A stretch of 64,000 nucleotides of DNA, taken from Caldilineales bacterium (lineage in GTDB: Bacteria; Chloroflexota; Anaerolineae; J102). The position numbers and the translations under genes are program-made. The notes beneath the pieces were generated by a model, which was given only the letters and a program-made list of their open reading frames with translations, was not told the origin of the DNA and made no database searches. The DNA is taken from assembly GCA_024102915.1 (NCBI GenBank), contig JAGFJG010000136.1, forward strand, positions 1-64,000. Reading direction: 5' to 3'. Each line of letters opens with the position of its first letter. Position 1 is the first letter of the stretch. Shown here piece by piece: positions 46,428-54,636 of this stretch.

Positions 46428-47810
46428 GTGCCCGAACGCATCATTGAACTTCAGGGTGAAGCGCAATCCGCGCTCTCCCAACACAGCCCCCTGGCCCGGC
46501 GCAACGCCATCACCCTGGTGGCAGGTTTTGCTGCCATTATCCTGGCGGGAACGTTGCTGCTGCGGCTTCCCGTCGCTGCCGTTGCTGAGCCGCTAACCTG
46601 GGAAGAAGCGTTTTTCATCGCCACCAGCGCAACGACTGTGACCGGATTGGTCGTGATCACACCCGCGCTCGACCTTTCACTGTTCGGGCAGATCGTCGTT
46701 TTGGTTTTGATCGAAGTCGGCGGGGTCGGATTCATCGCCTTCTCCGTCCTGCTGTTCACCCTGATTGGCCGGCGGGTTGGGTACGGCGGGCGGTTCATGG
46801 CCAAGCAGGCATTGGGCGTGATGGAGTCCACCCGTATTGGGCGCTTCACCATCATGGTGCTGCTGACCACGATTACGATTCAATTGATGGGCGCCTTGCT
46901 ATTGTGGTTGCGATGGCGGGGAACGCACGGCGGATTGCGCGGCGCTTATCTGGCCCTATTCCATTCGGTCAGCGCTTTCTGCAATGCCGGCTTCGATCTG
47001 TTTAGCGGCACGGGCGAAAATCTCTTTGGTTACGACAGCGATCCTTATACGCTGACGGTATTGATGCTCCTGATCATTATCGGCGGCCTGGGTATCCTGG
47101 TTGGCGTGGATCTGGCGACCTACCCCTGGGACCGGCGATTGATGGTGCACACCAAGTTGACGTTGGTCGTAACAGCTTCTCTCTATATTTTCGGCATTGT
47201 CATTCTCCTGCTTGACTCGAATTTCGAGGGATCAGCTTTTGTCGGCATGGGTTTTTCCGAGCGGATATGGAAGACCGTATTCACGGTGGTTTCCGCCCGA
47301 ACGGCTGGGCTGACCATTGTGCCCATCGAGTTGCTGGGGCAGGCAAGCGCTCTGACGATCCTGGTCTCCATGTTTGTCGGGGGTGCGCCGGCGTCGATGG
47401 CGGGCGGCGTGACCATGAGCACTGTCGCCGTCCTGATGGTGGCGGTCTATTCCACTGTGCGGGGCCAGCCGAATGCCGTCGCTTTTGGCCGCACGCTGCC
47501 ATTGGAAACCATCGCCAAAGCGGTCGCTATCATGACAGTCGCCACCTTGCTCTGCTTCGCCATAACACTGTCCCTCCTCACCGACCTGGAAGACTCCTTC
47601 CTTGCCCTGACGTTCGAGGTCGTCAGTGCGTTCTCCAATACTGGATACTCCTTGGGCGAAACGCCTAACCTGGACAGCGTGGGGCGATTTCTGATCGCCT
47701 TCACCATGTTTTGGGGACGGCTTGGCCCGCTCACCCTGGTCGTCCTCCTGGCCCAGCGCGAACGTCCCACCTATGCCCGCTACCCGACTGAGAAAATCGT
47801 TCTCGGTTGA
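46428..47810 (+). CDS. TrkH/KtrB-family potassium uptake membrane protein
   Basis: Ion-conducting subunit of a Trk/Ktr K+ transporter, 460 aa with about eight to ten helices. Four pore-like repeats can be recognised: FIATSATTVTGLVVI, LFHSVSAFCNAGFDLF, VVSARTAGLTIVPIE and VVSAFSNTGYSLG, each with the selectivity-filter Gly. The start is GTG 46428, without a strong ribosome site. The matching TrkA-type subunit is downstream (153-base gap), so the two probably form one system. Confidence 0.93.
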   Translation: MPERIIELQGEAQSALSQHSPLARRNAITLVAGFAAIILAGTLLLRLPVAAVAEPLTWEEAFFIATSATTVTGLVVITPALDLSLFGQIVVLVLIEVGGVGFIAFSVLLFTLIGRRVGYGGRFMAKQALGVMESTRIGRFTIMVLLTTITIQLMGALLLWLRWRGTHGGLRGAYLALFHSVSAFCNAGFDLFSGTGENLFGYDSDPYTLTVLMLLIIIGGLGILVGVDLATYPWDRRLMVHTKLTLVVTASLYIFGIVILLLDSNFEGSAFVGMGFSERIWKTVFTVVSARTAGLTIVPIELLGQASALTILVSMFVGGAPASMAGGVTMSTVAVLMVAVYSTVRGQPNAVAFGRTLPLETIAKAVAIMTVATLLCFAITLSLLTDLEDSFLALTFEVVSAFSNTGYSLGETPNLDSVGRFLIAFTMFWGRLGPLTLVVLLAQRERPTYARYPTEKIVLG

Positions 47811-47963
47811 AATGCGCACGCGAGAGACAATCCTCTTTGCTTTCCTCGGCCCCAGTCCCTGACGAAATGACGATAGGAGGACGCGAGTTCGTCTCATCGT
47901 CGCCAATTTTGAGTTGCGTAACTCCTAAGCTCGTTTCAAATTTGATCCCAACCAGACCCGACC

Positions 47964-48656
47964 ATGACCGAAAAAACCAACAACCTCAGCCGTGTACTTC
48001 GTCGCCGCAGCAAGCAGGAATTTCTCGTGATCGGATTGGGGCGGTTTGGCTCTAGCCTTGCCCGCGCCCTGATCGATAACGGGCATGACGTACTCGCCAT
48101 CGATACCGACATGCGCACCGTCGAACGCCGCGCTGCCGAACTGCCGCATGTGGTACAGTTGGATTCGACCAACATCGACGCACTGCGCGAAATCGGGGCG
48201 GATCATTTCGATACCGCCGTCGTCTGCATCGGCACCGACTTCGAGAGCAATCTGATGACCACCGTCGCCCTGCGCAAATTGGGCGTCGGTCATGTCATCA
48301 CCAAAGTGCGAACCCGCACTCAGAAAGAAATTCTGCTTCAGGTTGGCGCCGACCAGGTGATCCTGCCGGAGCATGAGGCTGGCGTGCGGCTGGCCAAACG
48401 CCTATCGGCGTCAGACATGGTCGACTTTATTGAAATTGGCGGCGATGTCTGCGCCGTCGAAATGGGGGTGCCAACTCGCTATGTCGGTCAAACGCTGGCT
48501 CAGGCGGACCTGCGGCGCAAATATGGGCTGACCGTCATCGCTATCCATCGCGGGGATGACGTGCTCGTGAATCCCTCTGCCGACACGCAAATCCTACAGG
48601 ATGACGAACTGCTGATGATTGGCCGCATCGAGGACGCCGAGCGATTCAGCGATTGA
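47964..48656 (+). CDS. TrkA/KtrA-type potassium uptake regulatory (RCK) protein
   Basis: Cytosolic gating subunit for the TrkH/KtrB protein encoded upstream. The 230-residue protein has an N-terminal Rossmann RCK domain (EFLVIGLGRFGSSLARALIDNGHDVLAIDTD, GxGxxG motif) that binds ATP/NAD(H), and a C-terminal TrkA-C domain (CAVEMGVPTRYVGQTLAQADLRRKYGLTVIAIHRGDDVLVNPSADTQILQDDELLMIG). It converges with adk 22 bases away. Confidence 0.93.
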   Translation: MTEKTNNLSRVLRRRSKQEFLVIGLGRFGSSLARALIDNGHDVLAIDTDMRTVERRAAELPHVVQLDSTNIDALREIGADHFDTAVVCIGTDFESNLMTTVALRKLGVGHVITKVRTRTQKEILLQVGADQVILPEHEAGVRLAKRLSASDMVDFIEIGGDVCAVEMGVPTRYVGQTLAQADLRRKYGLTVIAIHRGDDVLVNPSADTQILQDDELLMIGRIEDAERFSD

Positions 48657-48678
48657 AGCGCAAAAACCGATACCGACG

Positions 48679-49359
48679 TCAGGCGACCGGATTGATGCCC
48701 CTGTCGCGAAATGCCTGCAAGAGAAGCGTCTGCACCTCGTCGGGCGGCATACTGCCATCCAGTTCGACCAGCAGCCCTTTGGCAAAATAATATCCGATCA
48801 GAGGTGATGTCTGTTTGTAGTACACATACAGGCGCCTCTGGATGGTGTCTAGCGTGTCGTCATCGCGTTGGTATAACTCGCCGCCATCGAGATCGCAGAC
48901 GCCGGATTGCTGGGGCGGGCTGAATTCCGTATGATAGAGATGACCGCACGTGCGGCAGACTCTGCGCCCGGACAAGCGTTGAATCACTTCCTCGTCGCTG
49001 ACCTCAAGCATCGGCACGAGGTCCAGGCCGCCTTCATCGGCCAAAATAGCATCCAGTGCGGTGGCCTGTTGTAAATTGCGGGGAAAGCCATCCAGAATCG
49101 CGCCGCCGCCGCAGTCGGGCTGCTTCAGGCGCTCTTCGACCATGCGGATTGTGACCTCGTCGGGTACGAGTTCTCCGGCATCCATATAGCGCTTGGCGAG
49201 CTTGCCCAGATCCGTCTCATGCTTCAAGTTGTAACGGAACAGATCGCCGGTGGACACTTGCGGCAAGCCGAAGGTGGTTTCCAACATGCGGGTCTGCGTG
49301 CCTTTTCCCGATCCGGGTGGCCCCAAAAAAACGATGAAAGTCCTCTCTGCGATTGACAT
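48679..49359 (-). CDS. adk: Adenylate kinase (long form, zinc-type lid)
   Basis: Catalyses ATP + AMP to 2 ADP. The 226-residue protein has the P-loop FLGPPGSGKGTQ, the AMP-binding STGDLFR and DGFPRNLQQA motifs, and a long LID with CRTCG and VCDLDG, a Cys3-Asp-type metal site as found in many Gram-positive-like enzymes. The gene stands alone on the minus strand, unlike the usual ribosomal-operon location (secY-adk), so it may be a second copy; the window does not settle this. Confidence 0.93.
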   Translation of the reverse strand: MSIAERTFIVFLGPPGSGKGTQTRMLETTFGLPQVSTGDLFRYNLKHETDLGKLAKRYMDAGELVPDEVTIRMVEERLKQPDCGGGAILDGFPRNLQQATALDAILADEGGLDLVPMLEVSDEEVIQRLSGRRVCRTCGHLYHTEFSPPQQSGVCDLDGGELYQRDDDTLDTIQRRLYVYYKQTSPLIGYYFAKGLLVELDGSMPPDEVQTLLLQAFRDRGINPVA

Positions 49360-49720
49360 TTGAGTTTTCCTGTTTGCCAGGCAATGAATATGCCTTGGTG
49401 GTGAAATGAGGGTTTACGGCTTCTTGCGTGCTGCATACTATGTTGGATACGAAACACGTAATCCGCAGCACGCAGTGAATCAGGAATCCAAAACTTACTT
49501 TAAAGTAGAGTCTCTGTAAGAATCTAACTTGAAGTCATACCGACACCAGTCGTTTTTGACTCGCCGTAAGACGACGGATGAGACACGATTTAACGCGTTC
49601 GTATTTCCAGTGCATTAGCCACCATCTATCGTCAATGATCGACCCGAATGCAGCGACCCAGCCCGCTGGACGCGTGGGATGCAACTAGTGCGGAATAACC
49701 AGGTTCGCTGAAGCGAATTG
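49360..49720. other. Noncoding 361-bp stretch with attC-like and repeat fragments
   Basis: No convincing gene. It holds a repeat fragment, ATCGTCAATGATCGAC, at 49628-49643, related to the copies near trkH and uppP. On the minus strand, from 49726 on, it carries GCCTAACAATTCGCTTCAGC, like the 5' half of an integron attC site. A GTTRRRY-type sequence (GTTAGAT) lies at 49528-49522, about 200 bases further, longer than typical attC spacing. The block is more AT-rich than its surroundings. Confidence 0.5.
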
Positions 49721-49987
49721 TTAGGCCGCGTTCGTCTGTAATCTCTCATGTGCCAATCTTTCGGCTGTCTCAAGTGTGTCTGTGATAGACGGACCGCCAA
49801 CGTCGGCCCAGTATGTACCGATCAAATGCGGCTCGGTCACACGCTCGAAAACATGGACACGGAAGAGATGATCCGTGCTCGAACTGACGGTCGCCAGTAA
49901 GCGCCCATCTGACGACAAGAGCGTGTGGTGACGCACCAATGGTGTTCCCGCTATCTCAAAAAACCATGAGCCGTGGATCTTGATCAT
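49721..49987 (-). CDS. Small hypothetical protein, possible integron gene cassette
   Basis: An 88-residue protein of unknown function (MIKIHGSWFFEIAGTPLVRHHTLLSSDGRLLATVSS...). It contains alternating strands and a C-terminal helix, and no signal peptide. Its stop codon is embedded in GCCTAAC followed by AATTCGCTTCAGC, and GTTAGGC lies 13 bases before its ATG, the two core-site sequences of an integron cassette. No clear ribosome site is seen. The identification as a cassette is an inference, and an integrase is not in the window. Confidence 0.5.
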   Translation of the reverse strand: MIKIHGSWFFEIAGTPLVRHHTLLSSDGRLLATVSSSTDHLFRVHVFERVTEPHLIGTYWADVGGPSITDTLETAERLAHERLQTNAA

Positions 49988-50152
49988 GTGCGCAAAGCTG
50001 CCTAACTCTCGTTAATTGCAAGATAAAAGTAACGTTTTCAAAGTAGCTTCAGTCTAAAATCGAAATTTGGATTACATTCTCCGACTTTAGCACGCGCACT
50101 TAAGCGGGGTCAAACGGCATGACCTGCCAACATTCATGCCCAGAATGACGCC

Positions 50153-51382
50153 TTATTGCTCGACCCGCACCTGCATTTCCAACGGTACAACCTGCCACCA
50201 GCTATTCCCAGGCTTCAGCGGGATATCCTGTCCGTTGCCATCCACAAATCGGAATGGCGCATCGCCCTCCGGCCTGATCCACTTGCCGGTGAAGACCTGC
50301 CCGTCACGGAAAATCTGAGCTGGCCCTTCGCCCCAAAGCTGGATTTGTACCGAGCAGTTGATGCAATCCTGTCCCTCGCCTCGCCGTTCCTCGCCATGCT
50401 CGACGATCAGGGTTTTAACGTGGTTGGCGGCAAGGGTGATGACATTGGCGGCGCTCACCTGCTTGTTGTCGCCCAGGTCGATATGCGGTTGCCCGCCCGC
50501 AGACCGCAACCAGCGCCCGCTGCCGGGATCATATTGCCAGCGCACAGCCAGCACAGGATAGGGGATGCTCAGCGCCGTAGCGGGCGATCCGCTCGCGGGC
50601 GGCGCTTGAGAAAACACCTGGGAGATGGTGCCTTCGGGGACTTTGTTCCAACCACGGTGAGTGACGGTGTTCCAGAGTACAGCAGTGTCGGCGAAAAGAT
50701 TGTTTGGCGGCGACCAGGTCGAATCACGGAAATAGGATTGGCCGTTGAGCGCCTGCTCCAAAATGTGGTCGCCAAAGCTTGAGTCGTAGAGTAATTCACG
50801 CACGGGCTGCACGCCGCCGGAAAACGCCAGGACGGCATCGAACAGCACAGGCAATTCCACATCGATCAGGCGGGCGCTGCGAATCGGGCCAACCCGTGAG
50901 GCGTTCTGTGACTGGAAAAGCGATGTCAGGCGAGTGTACGAGAACTCGACCCGGCTTTCGACCACAACATCCGCCTGATTCAATCCCGCCTGCCGCTCGT
51001 GCGCCAGTTCATCATTGGCGATTTTGATCGCCAGCGGTCGCCTCTGCAAGACCGACGGATCGGATGGCCGTTCGCCGGTCAGCGGCGAGATGCCGGGGTC
51101 ATTGGCCGGGATAATCAGGTTGGGATCAAGCGTGGGCGTGGGTGAAGGCGTGGGTGTGCCGGTGGGTTCCGGCGTGTTGGTCGGGGTCGGCGTGAAATCG
51201 GGCGTGGGGGTGTCGGTAGGAACCGGTGTGTCGGTTGGGGGAACAGGGGTATCGGTCGCAACAGGCAGAGGCGTTCGGGTTGGCGTCGGTGTGGGTTCGG
51301 GTCCGCCTCCGCAGGCGCTGAGCGACGCCAGCAAAACGAGACCGATCAGCAGGAAAATCGAAGTCGCAAACTTGGGTTTCAT
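50153..51382 (-). CDS. DUF3048-domain lipoprotein (YerB-like)
   Basis: A 409-residue lipoprotein with lipobox LSAC (Cys24) and a long Thr/Pro linker to about residue 90. The DUF3048 domain follows: NPLTGERPSDPSVLQRRPLAIKIAND-like block (here SPLTGERPSD, LAIKIANDELAHERQAGLNQADVVVE), then RVGPIRSARLIDVELP, and the C-terminal DUF3048_C part with RWQYDPGSGRWLRSAGGQPH and NVITLAANHVKTLI. The function of the family is unknown; it acts outside the cytoplasmic membrane. Confidence 0.9.
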   Translation of the reverse strand: MKPKFATSIFLLIGLVLLASLSACGGGPEPTPTPTRTPLPVATDTPVPPTDTPVPTDTPTPDFTPTPTNTPEPTGTPTPSPTPTLDPNLIIPANDPGISPLTGERPSDPSVLQRRPLAIKIANDELAHERQAGLNQADVVVESRVEFSYTRLTSLFQSQNASRVGPIRSARLIDVELPVLFDAVLAFSGGVQPVRELLYDSSFGDHILEQALNGQSYFRDSTWSPPNNLFADTAVLWNTVTHRGWNKVPEGTISQVFSQAPPASGSPATALSIPYPVLAVRWQYDPGSGRWLRSAGGQPHIDLGDNKQVSAANVITLAANHVKTLIVEHGEERRGEGQDCINCSVQIQLWGEGPAQIFRDGQVFTGKWIRPEGDAPFRFVDGNGQDIPLKPGNSWWQVVPLEMQVRVEQ

Positions 51383-51618
51383 TCAGAAAAACTCATCGCT
51401 CCGAACAAGATTCGTCGGAGCGGAAATGGGATGGGATGGCAACAATCGCGCAGGCTGAATCAGAGCGCTGCAAGGACGCATTGTCTGCCGTCGGCCAAAA
51501 AGTATACGCGTCATCCATTGTCGAACGCAACCTGCAACGAATGTGATGCACTCAGGCGCAATCACTTGACGCGCAACGTCGGACCAGGCGGCCCGACGTT
51601 GATTGCAGGTAAAGTCGT

Positions 51619-53283
51619 CTAGACGGTCTTCAAATATTGATGGACGAAACTGACAGCGATTGCGCCCTGGCCCACGGCGGAAGCGACGCGGCGCACCACG
51701 CCTTCACGCACGTCACCGGCGGCAAAGATGCCGGGGACATCGGTTTCCAGCATGTAGGGGTCTCGCTTCAACTTCCAGCTCTTGGGCCATTTGTTGTTTT
51801 GGCGCAGGTCTGGGCCTGTGGGAATGAAACCGGCGCTGTTGCGCTGAACAATGCCGGCCACCATATCGGTGTGCGGTCTGGCGCCGATGAAGACAAACAG
51901 GGCCGCCGCCGGCAGTTTGCTGCGCTCGCCAGCCTCATGGTCGATGATAGTCAATGCCTCAAGACGGCCCTCGCCGTGCGCTTCTTCGACCTCGGTGCGC
52001 GTCCACACACGAATATTCGGCGTGGCGGCGATCTGGTCGATCAGGTACTGCGACATGCTCGCCTCAAGGCCAGATCCTCGCACCAACATCGTGACGTTCT
52101 TAGCATATCGGGAGAAGAACATCGCACCCTGTCCAGCCGAATTCGCCCCGCCGACGACAAAGACATCCTGCCCACGATAGAATGCCGCTTCGGTCAAAGC
52201 CGCGCCGTAATAAATGCCTGCCCCGGTCAACTGCTCAACACCCGGCGCCTGCAATTCTCGTACGGTGACGCCGGTGGCGATAATGATCGCCCTGGCCGTG
52301 ATCTCCGAGCCGTCGCCCAGGACGGCGATGCGATAGGGGTCATCGAGCTTGATGCTGACGACCTCCTGTGCGGTCAAAATCTCGCAGCCCAGGCGTTGCG
52401 CCTGAATAGTGGCCCGGCTGGCCAGCTCCGCTCCGCTCAGGCCTTTGGGGAAACCGAGGTAATTTTCAATGCGAGAACTGGTTCCGGCCTGACCGCCCGT
52501 CGCTTCTTTTTCGATCAGCAGAGTGCGCAGACCCTCGGATGCGCCATAAACAGCCGCGCCCAATCCTGCCGGGCCGCCGCCCACAATGATCAGATCGTAG
52601 GTTTGCTGGCTGGCCTGCGTCTTCAGCCCGACTTTATCGGCCAGATCACGATAATTTGGCTCGATCAGGACTTCGCCATCGGGGAAGAAGACGACCGGCA
52701 AACGGTGGCCCGAGTTGCCTGACTGCTCGACTAACATCCTGGCTTCCTCGTCCTGCTCGATATCCAGCCATTGGTAGGGAATGCGATTGCGGGCGAGGAA
52801 GTCCTTCACATCGTGCGAGGTCGGCGACCACAGCGTTCCGGCCACCCGGATGCCATCGTAGGGCAACGTCACCTCGGACGACCACTCGCCCAAGAGATCA
52901 TCCAGCACGGGAAAGAGATTTTGTTCCGGCGGGTCCCAAGGCTTGAGCAGATAGTAGTCCAGTTCGATCTTGTTGATGCTGTCGATGGCAGCCTGCGTAT
53001 CCGCATAAGCAGTCAGCAGGACTTTGCGCGCATCCGGATAGAATTGCATCGCCTGTTCCAGAAACTCAGTGCCCGTCATCTCCGGCATACGCTGATCGAC
53101 GAGAAAAAGCGCTACCGGATCGCCGCGTTGTTTCAACTCGCGCAGAGCCCCTAACGCCTCAGAACCTGTGCCAGCCTTGACGAGCCTATAATCGCTGCGA
53201 TAGTGCTGGCGCAGGTCTCGATTCACCGCGTTGAGCACCTGAGGTTCGTCATCAAGCGTAAAAATGATCGGTTTTACAGCCAT
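51619..53283 (-). CDS. Fusion: response-regulator receiver + glutaredoxin-like + thioredoxin-reductase-like flavoprotein, lacking redox cysteines
   Basis: A 554-residue protein. A receiver domain (1-125) has Asp11/Asp12, phospho-acceptor Asp63 (LFLVDQRMPEMTG), Thr91 and Lys114. A glutaredoxin/thioredoxin-fold domain (about 142-220) has SPTS at 153-156 where CPxC would be, plus LPVVFFPDG. A TrxR-like FAD/NAD domain (228-554) has GGGPAG (235-240), GGANSAGQGA (378-387) and AAGDVREG (521-528), but the CxxC position reads GAALTEA (360-366). It therefore cannot use the classic dithiol chemistry; it may be an FAD sensor-effector under phosphorelay control. Similar fusions are annotated in other phyla. 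A UBP-type zinc-finger gene lies upstream. Confidence 0.9.
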   Translation of the reverse strand: MAVKPIIFTLDDEPQVLNAVNRDLRQHYRSDYRLVKAGTGSEALGALRELKQRGDPVALFLVDQRMPEMTGTEFLEQAMQFYPDARKVLLTAYADTQAAIDSINKIELDYYLLKPWDPPEQNLFPVLDDLLGEWSSEVTLPYDGIRVAGTLWSPTSHDVKDFLARNRIPYQWLDIEQDEEARMLVEQSGNSGHRLPVVFFPDGEVLIEPNYRDLADKVGLKTQASQQTYDLIIVGGGPAGLGAAVYGASEGLRTLLIEKEATGGQAGTSSRIENYLGFPKGLSGAELASRATIQAQRLGCEILTAQEVVSIKLDDPYRIAVLGDGSEITARAIIIATGVTVRELQAPGVEQLTGAGIYYGAALTEAAFYRGQDVFVVGGANSAGQGAMFFSRYAKNVTMLVRGSGLEASMSQYLIDQIAATPNIRVWTRTEVEEAHGEGRLEALTIIDHEAGERSKLPAAALFVFIGARPHTDMVAGIVQRNSAGFIPTGPDLRQNNKWPKSWKLKRDPYMLETDVPGIFAAGDVREGVVRRVASAVGQGAIAVSFVHQYLKTV

Positions 53284-53338
53284 TCAATCTCCTCCATTGT
53301 TCGCCGTGATTTTACGTCCCGATGATGCCAACTGCTTG

Positions 53339-53668
53339 TCACATCATCAATTTTTGATCCTCATAACACCATCGCCAGTTCTCACCCGGCTCGAATGAGC
53401 GGATAATCGGATGTCCGGTCTCATGAAAATGCTTCGTGGCGTGTTTATTTTTGGAGTTATCACAGCAACCCACGTGTCCGCAGACCAGGCAGATGCGCAA
53501 ATGCACCCATTTATCGCCGGTTTTCAGGCAATCTTCGCAGCCATCGGCGCTGGGTTCAACATCCTGAGCCAGGGCCATGTGCGAGCAAGTGTCTTCTTTT
53601 TGCACCGGAGCAGGTTCGGCCTTTTGTCGTTGCAGGAAATTACGGACGCTGTCTTCAAGCTTACTCAT
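53339..53668 (-). CDS. UBP-type zinc-finger protein
   Basis: A 109-residue protein with a ubiquitin-hydrolase-type (ZnF-UBP) finger, unusual in bacteria. Metal ligands are visible: Cys28, His30, Cys44, Cys47 (CEDC), Cys60 and Cys63 (CLVC), Cys68, then HATKHFHETGH. The pattern CSHMA-...-CEDC-...-LRICLVCGHVGCC matches eukaryotic and bacterial UBP fingers. ATG 53668 is preferred over the upstream frame to 53794 because of its GGGAGA ribosome site. The gene is 55 bases upstream of the REC-Grx-TrxR fusion in the same orientation, so a functional pair is likely. Confidence 0.88.
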   Translation of the reverse strand: MSKLEDSVRNFLQRQKAEPAPVQKEDTCSHMALAQDVEPSADGCEDCLKTGDKWVHLRICLVCGHVGCCDNSKNKHATKHFHETGHPIIRSFEPGENWRWCYEDQKLMM

Positions 53669-53853
53669 GTTCATTCTCCCTGTGAGGTAGTTCGGTTGCC
53701 AGGCTGTGGCAGTCTCGCCATCTTCCTGTAAGGATTCAAGCGATTTAAAAAGTGTGAGTGCGTGATCTGCTCGCTGAAATTCGAGCCAGGGCATTCTAAC
53801 GTATTTGGCGACGTCGGTCTAACTCCACGACAACCATCCAACATGAACCGCCA

Positions 53854-54321
53854 TCACCGCAAAACCGAGAGGCTGTCAAGCGTCGCAATCGGCGATTTAT
53901 GACAATGAACCAGCCGCCAATCGGGAGTCGCGTGGTCGCCGAAATTATGAAAAACCCGCGTCTCGTTGTGGGATTTGTGGCTCACGCCGCCCGCATTGCC
54001 GCGCCTGCTGGAACGCAACATCAGCGTATAAGTGACGATGGCTGTGTCCCCATAGATTTGCACGCGTGGCTGCAATATCTCGTGTTCGATAGTCGCCTCA
54101 TCGTTCACAGCGCCTGCAAGTACGGCGGCGTGGACTCTGATCTCCCGAAAGTGGAAATCGATTCCGTCGATCCGTTGCGGTGAAATATACCATTCAAAAA
54201 AGGACACATCCTCCGCCGTCGTTCTCTTATAGGCCTCTGCATCGCCCTGCCAGATACTCTGCAGGTGGCGATCCAGGAGTTCGAGTAATTCGATTTCAAC
54301 CGTATTGATAGTTTGGGTCAT
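53854..54321 (-). CDS. SnoaL/NTF2-like (CaMKII-association-type) protein
   Basis: A 155-residue NTF2-like cone-fold protein. It starts MTQTINTVEIELLELLDRHLQSIWQGDAEAYKRTTAEDVSFFEWYI, followed by strands IEHEILQPRVQIYGDTAIVTYTLMLR and DWRLVHCHKS, as in the DUF4440 and calcium/calmodulin-kinase-association families. Function is unknown; members are often small-molecule binders or enzymes. ATG 54321 is chosen because the longer frame to 54477 begins in low-complexity sequence. Confidence 0.8.
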   Translation of the reverse strand: MTQTINTVEIELLELLDRHLQSIWQGDAEAYKRTTAEDVSFFEWYISPQRIDGIDFHFREIRVHAAVLAGAVNDEATIEHEILQPRVQIYGDTAIVTYTLMLRSSRRGNAGGVSHKSHNETRVFHNFGDHATPDWRLVHCHKSPIATLDSLSVLR

Positions 54322-54636
54322 CGTAAAACTGATTTTTTCCTGCCTAATGTAGCGCTTGCCCAGCGGGGTTTTCCGGGCAGGCGGCCTCTTCTTCCGTTCT
54401 AAAGTTTGTGCGGGGGGATGCGCACACTTGCTCAAACAATCTCGCCTGAGTTTAGCCCATGCAACCATCGTGCGCAAAAGCGACCTCGATTACGACTGTA
54501 TTCTTTCGCTCAATTCACCTTATAAACCGACGAATGTGGCCGGACGGGAGATGTTGACGAAATGCGTTCATCTCGTCCGGCCCATCGCCTGAGAAAAATC
54601 ATTGACAGAACTTATGTTCTAATTTAGAATGAATTC
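54322..54636. other. 315-bp intergenic stretch with the promoter of the SPL-like gene
   Basis: No supported gene. At the 3' end lies the promoter and LexA-type box of the SPL-like radical SAM gene. The rest shows only low-complexity sequence. Confidence 0.7.
54602..54630 (+). promoter_or_regulatory. Near-consensus promoter giving a leaderless transcript, with a LexA-type box in its spacer
   Basis: TTGACA (54602-54607), a 17-base spacer and TAGAAT (54625-54630) precede the ATG at 54637 by only six bases. The spacer holds GAAC-TTAT-GTTC (54608-54619), extended to AGAAC...GTTCT, matching the Gram-positive LexA (SOS) box GAAC-N4-GTTC. Repressor bound there would block RNA polymerase. Confidence 0.75.

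Noticed and set aside
47807..48055. 82-aa frame between trkH and trkA
   Set aside because: Overlaps the trkA start and has no recognisable features.
49615..49800. 61-aa minus-strand frame with PNNSLQRT
   Set aside because: It is the translation of an attC-like noncoding sequence and overlaps the 88-aa ORF.
54356..54592. 78-aa plus-strand frame
   Set aside because: No ribosome site, no family features and low-complexity composition in an intergenic gap.
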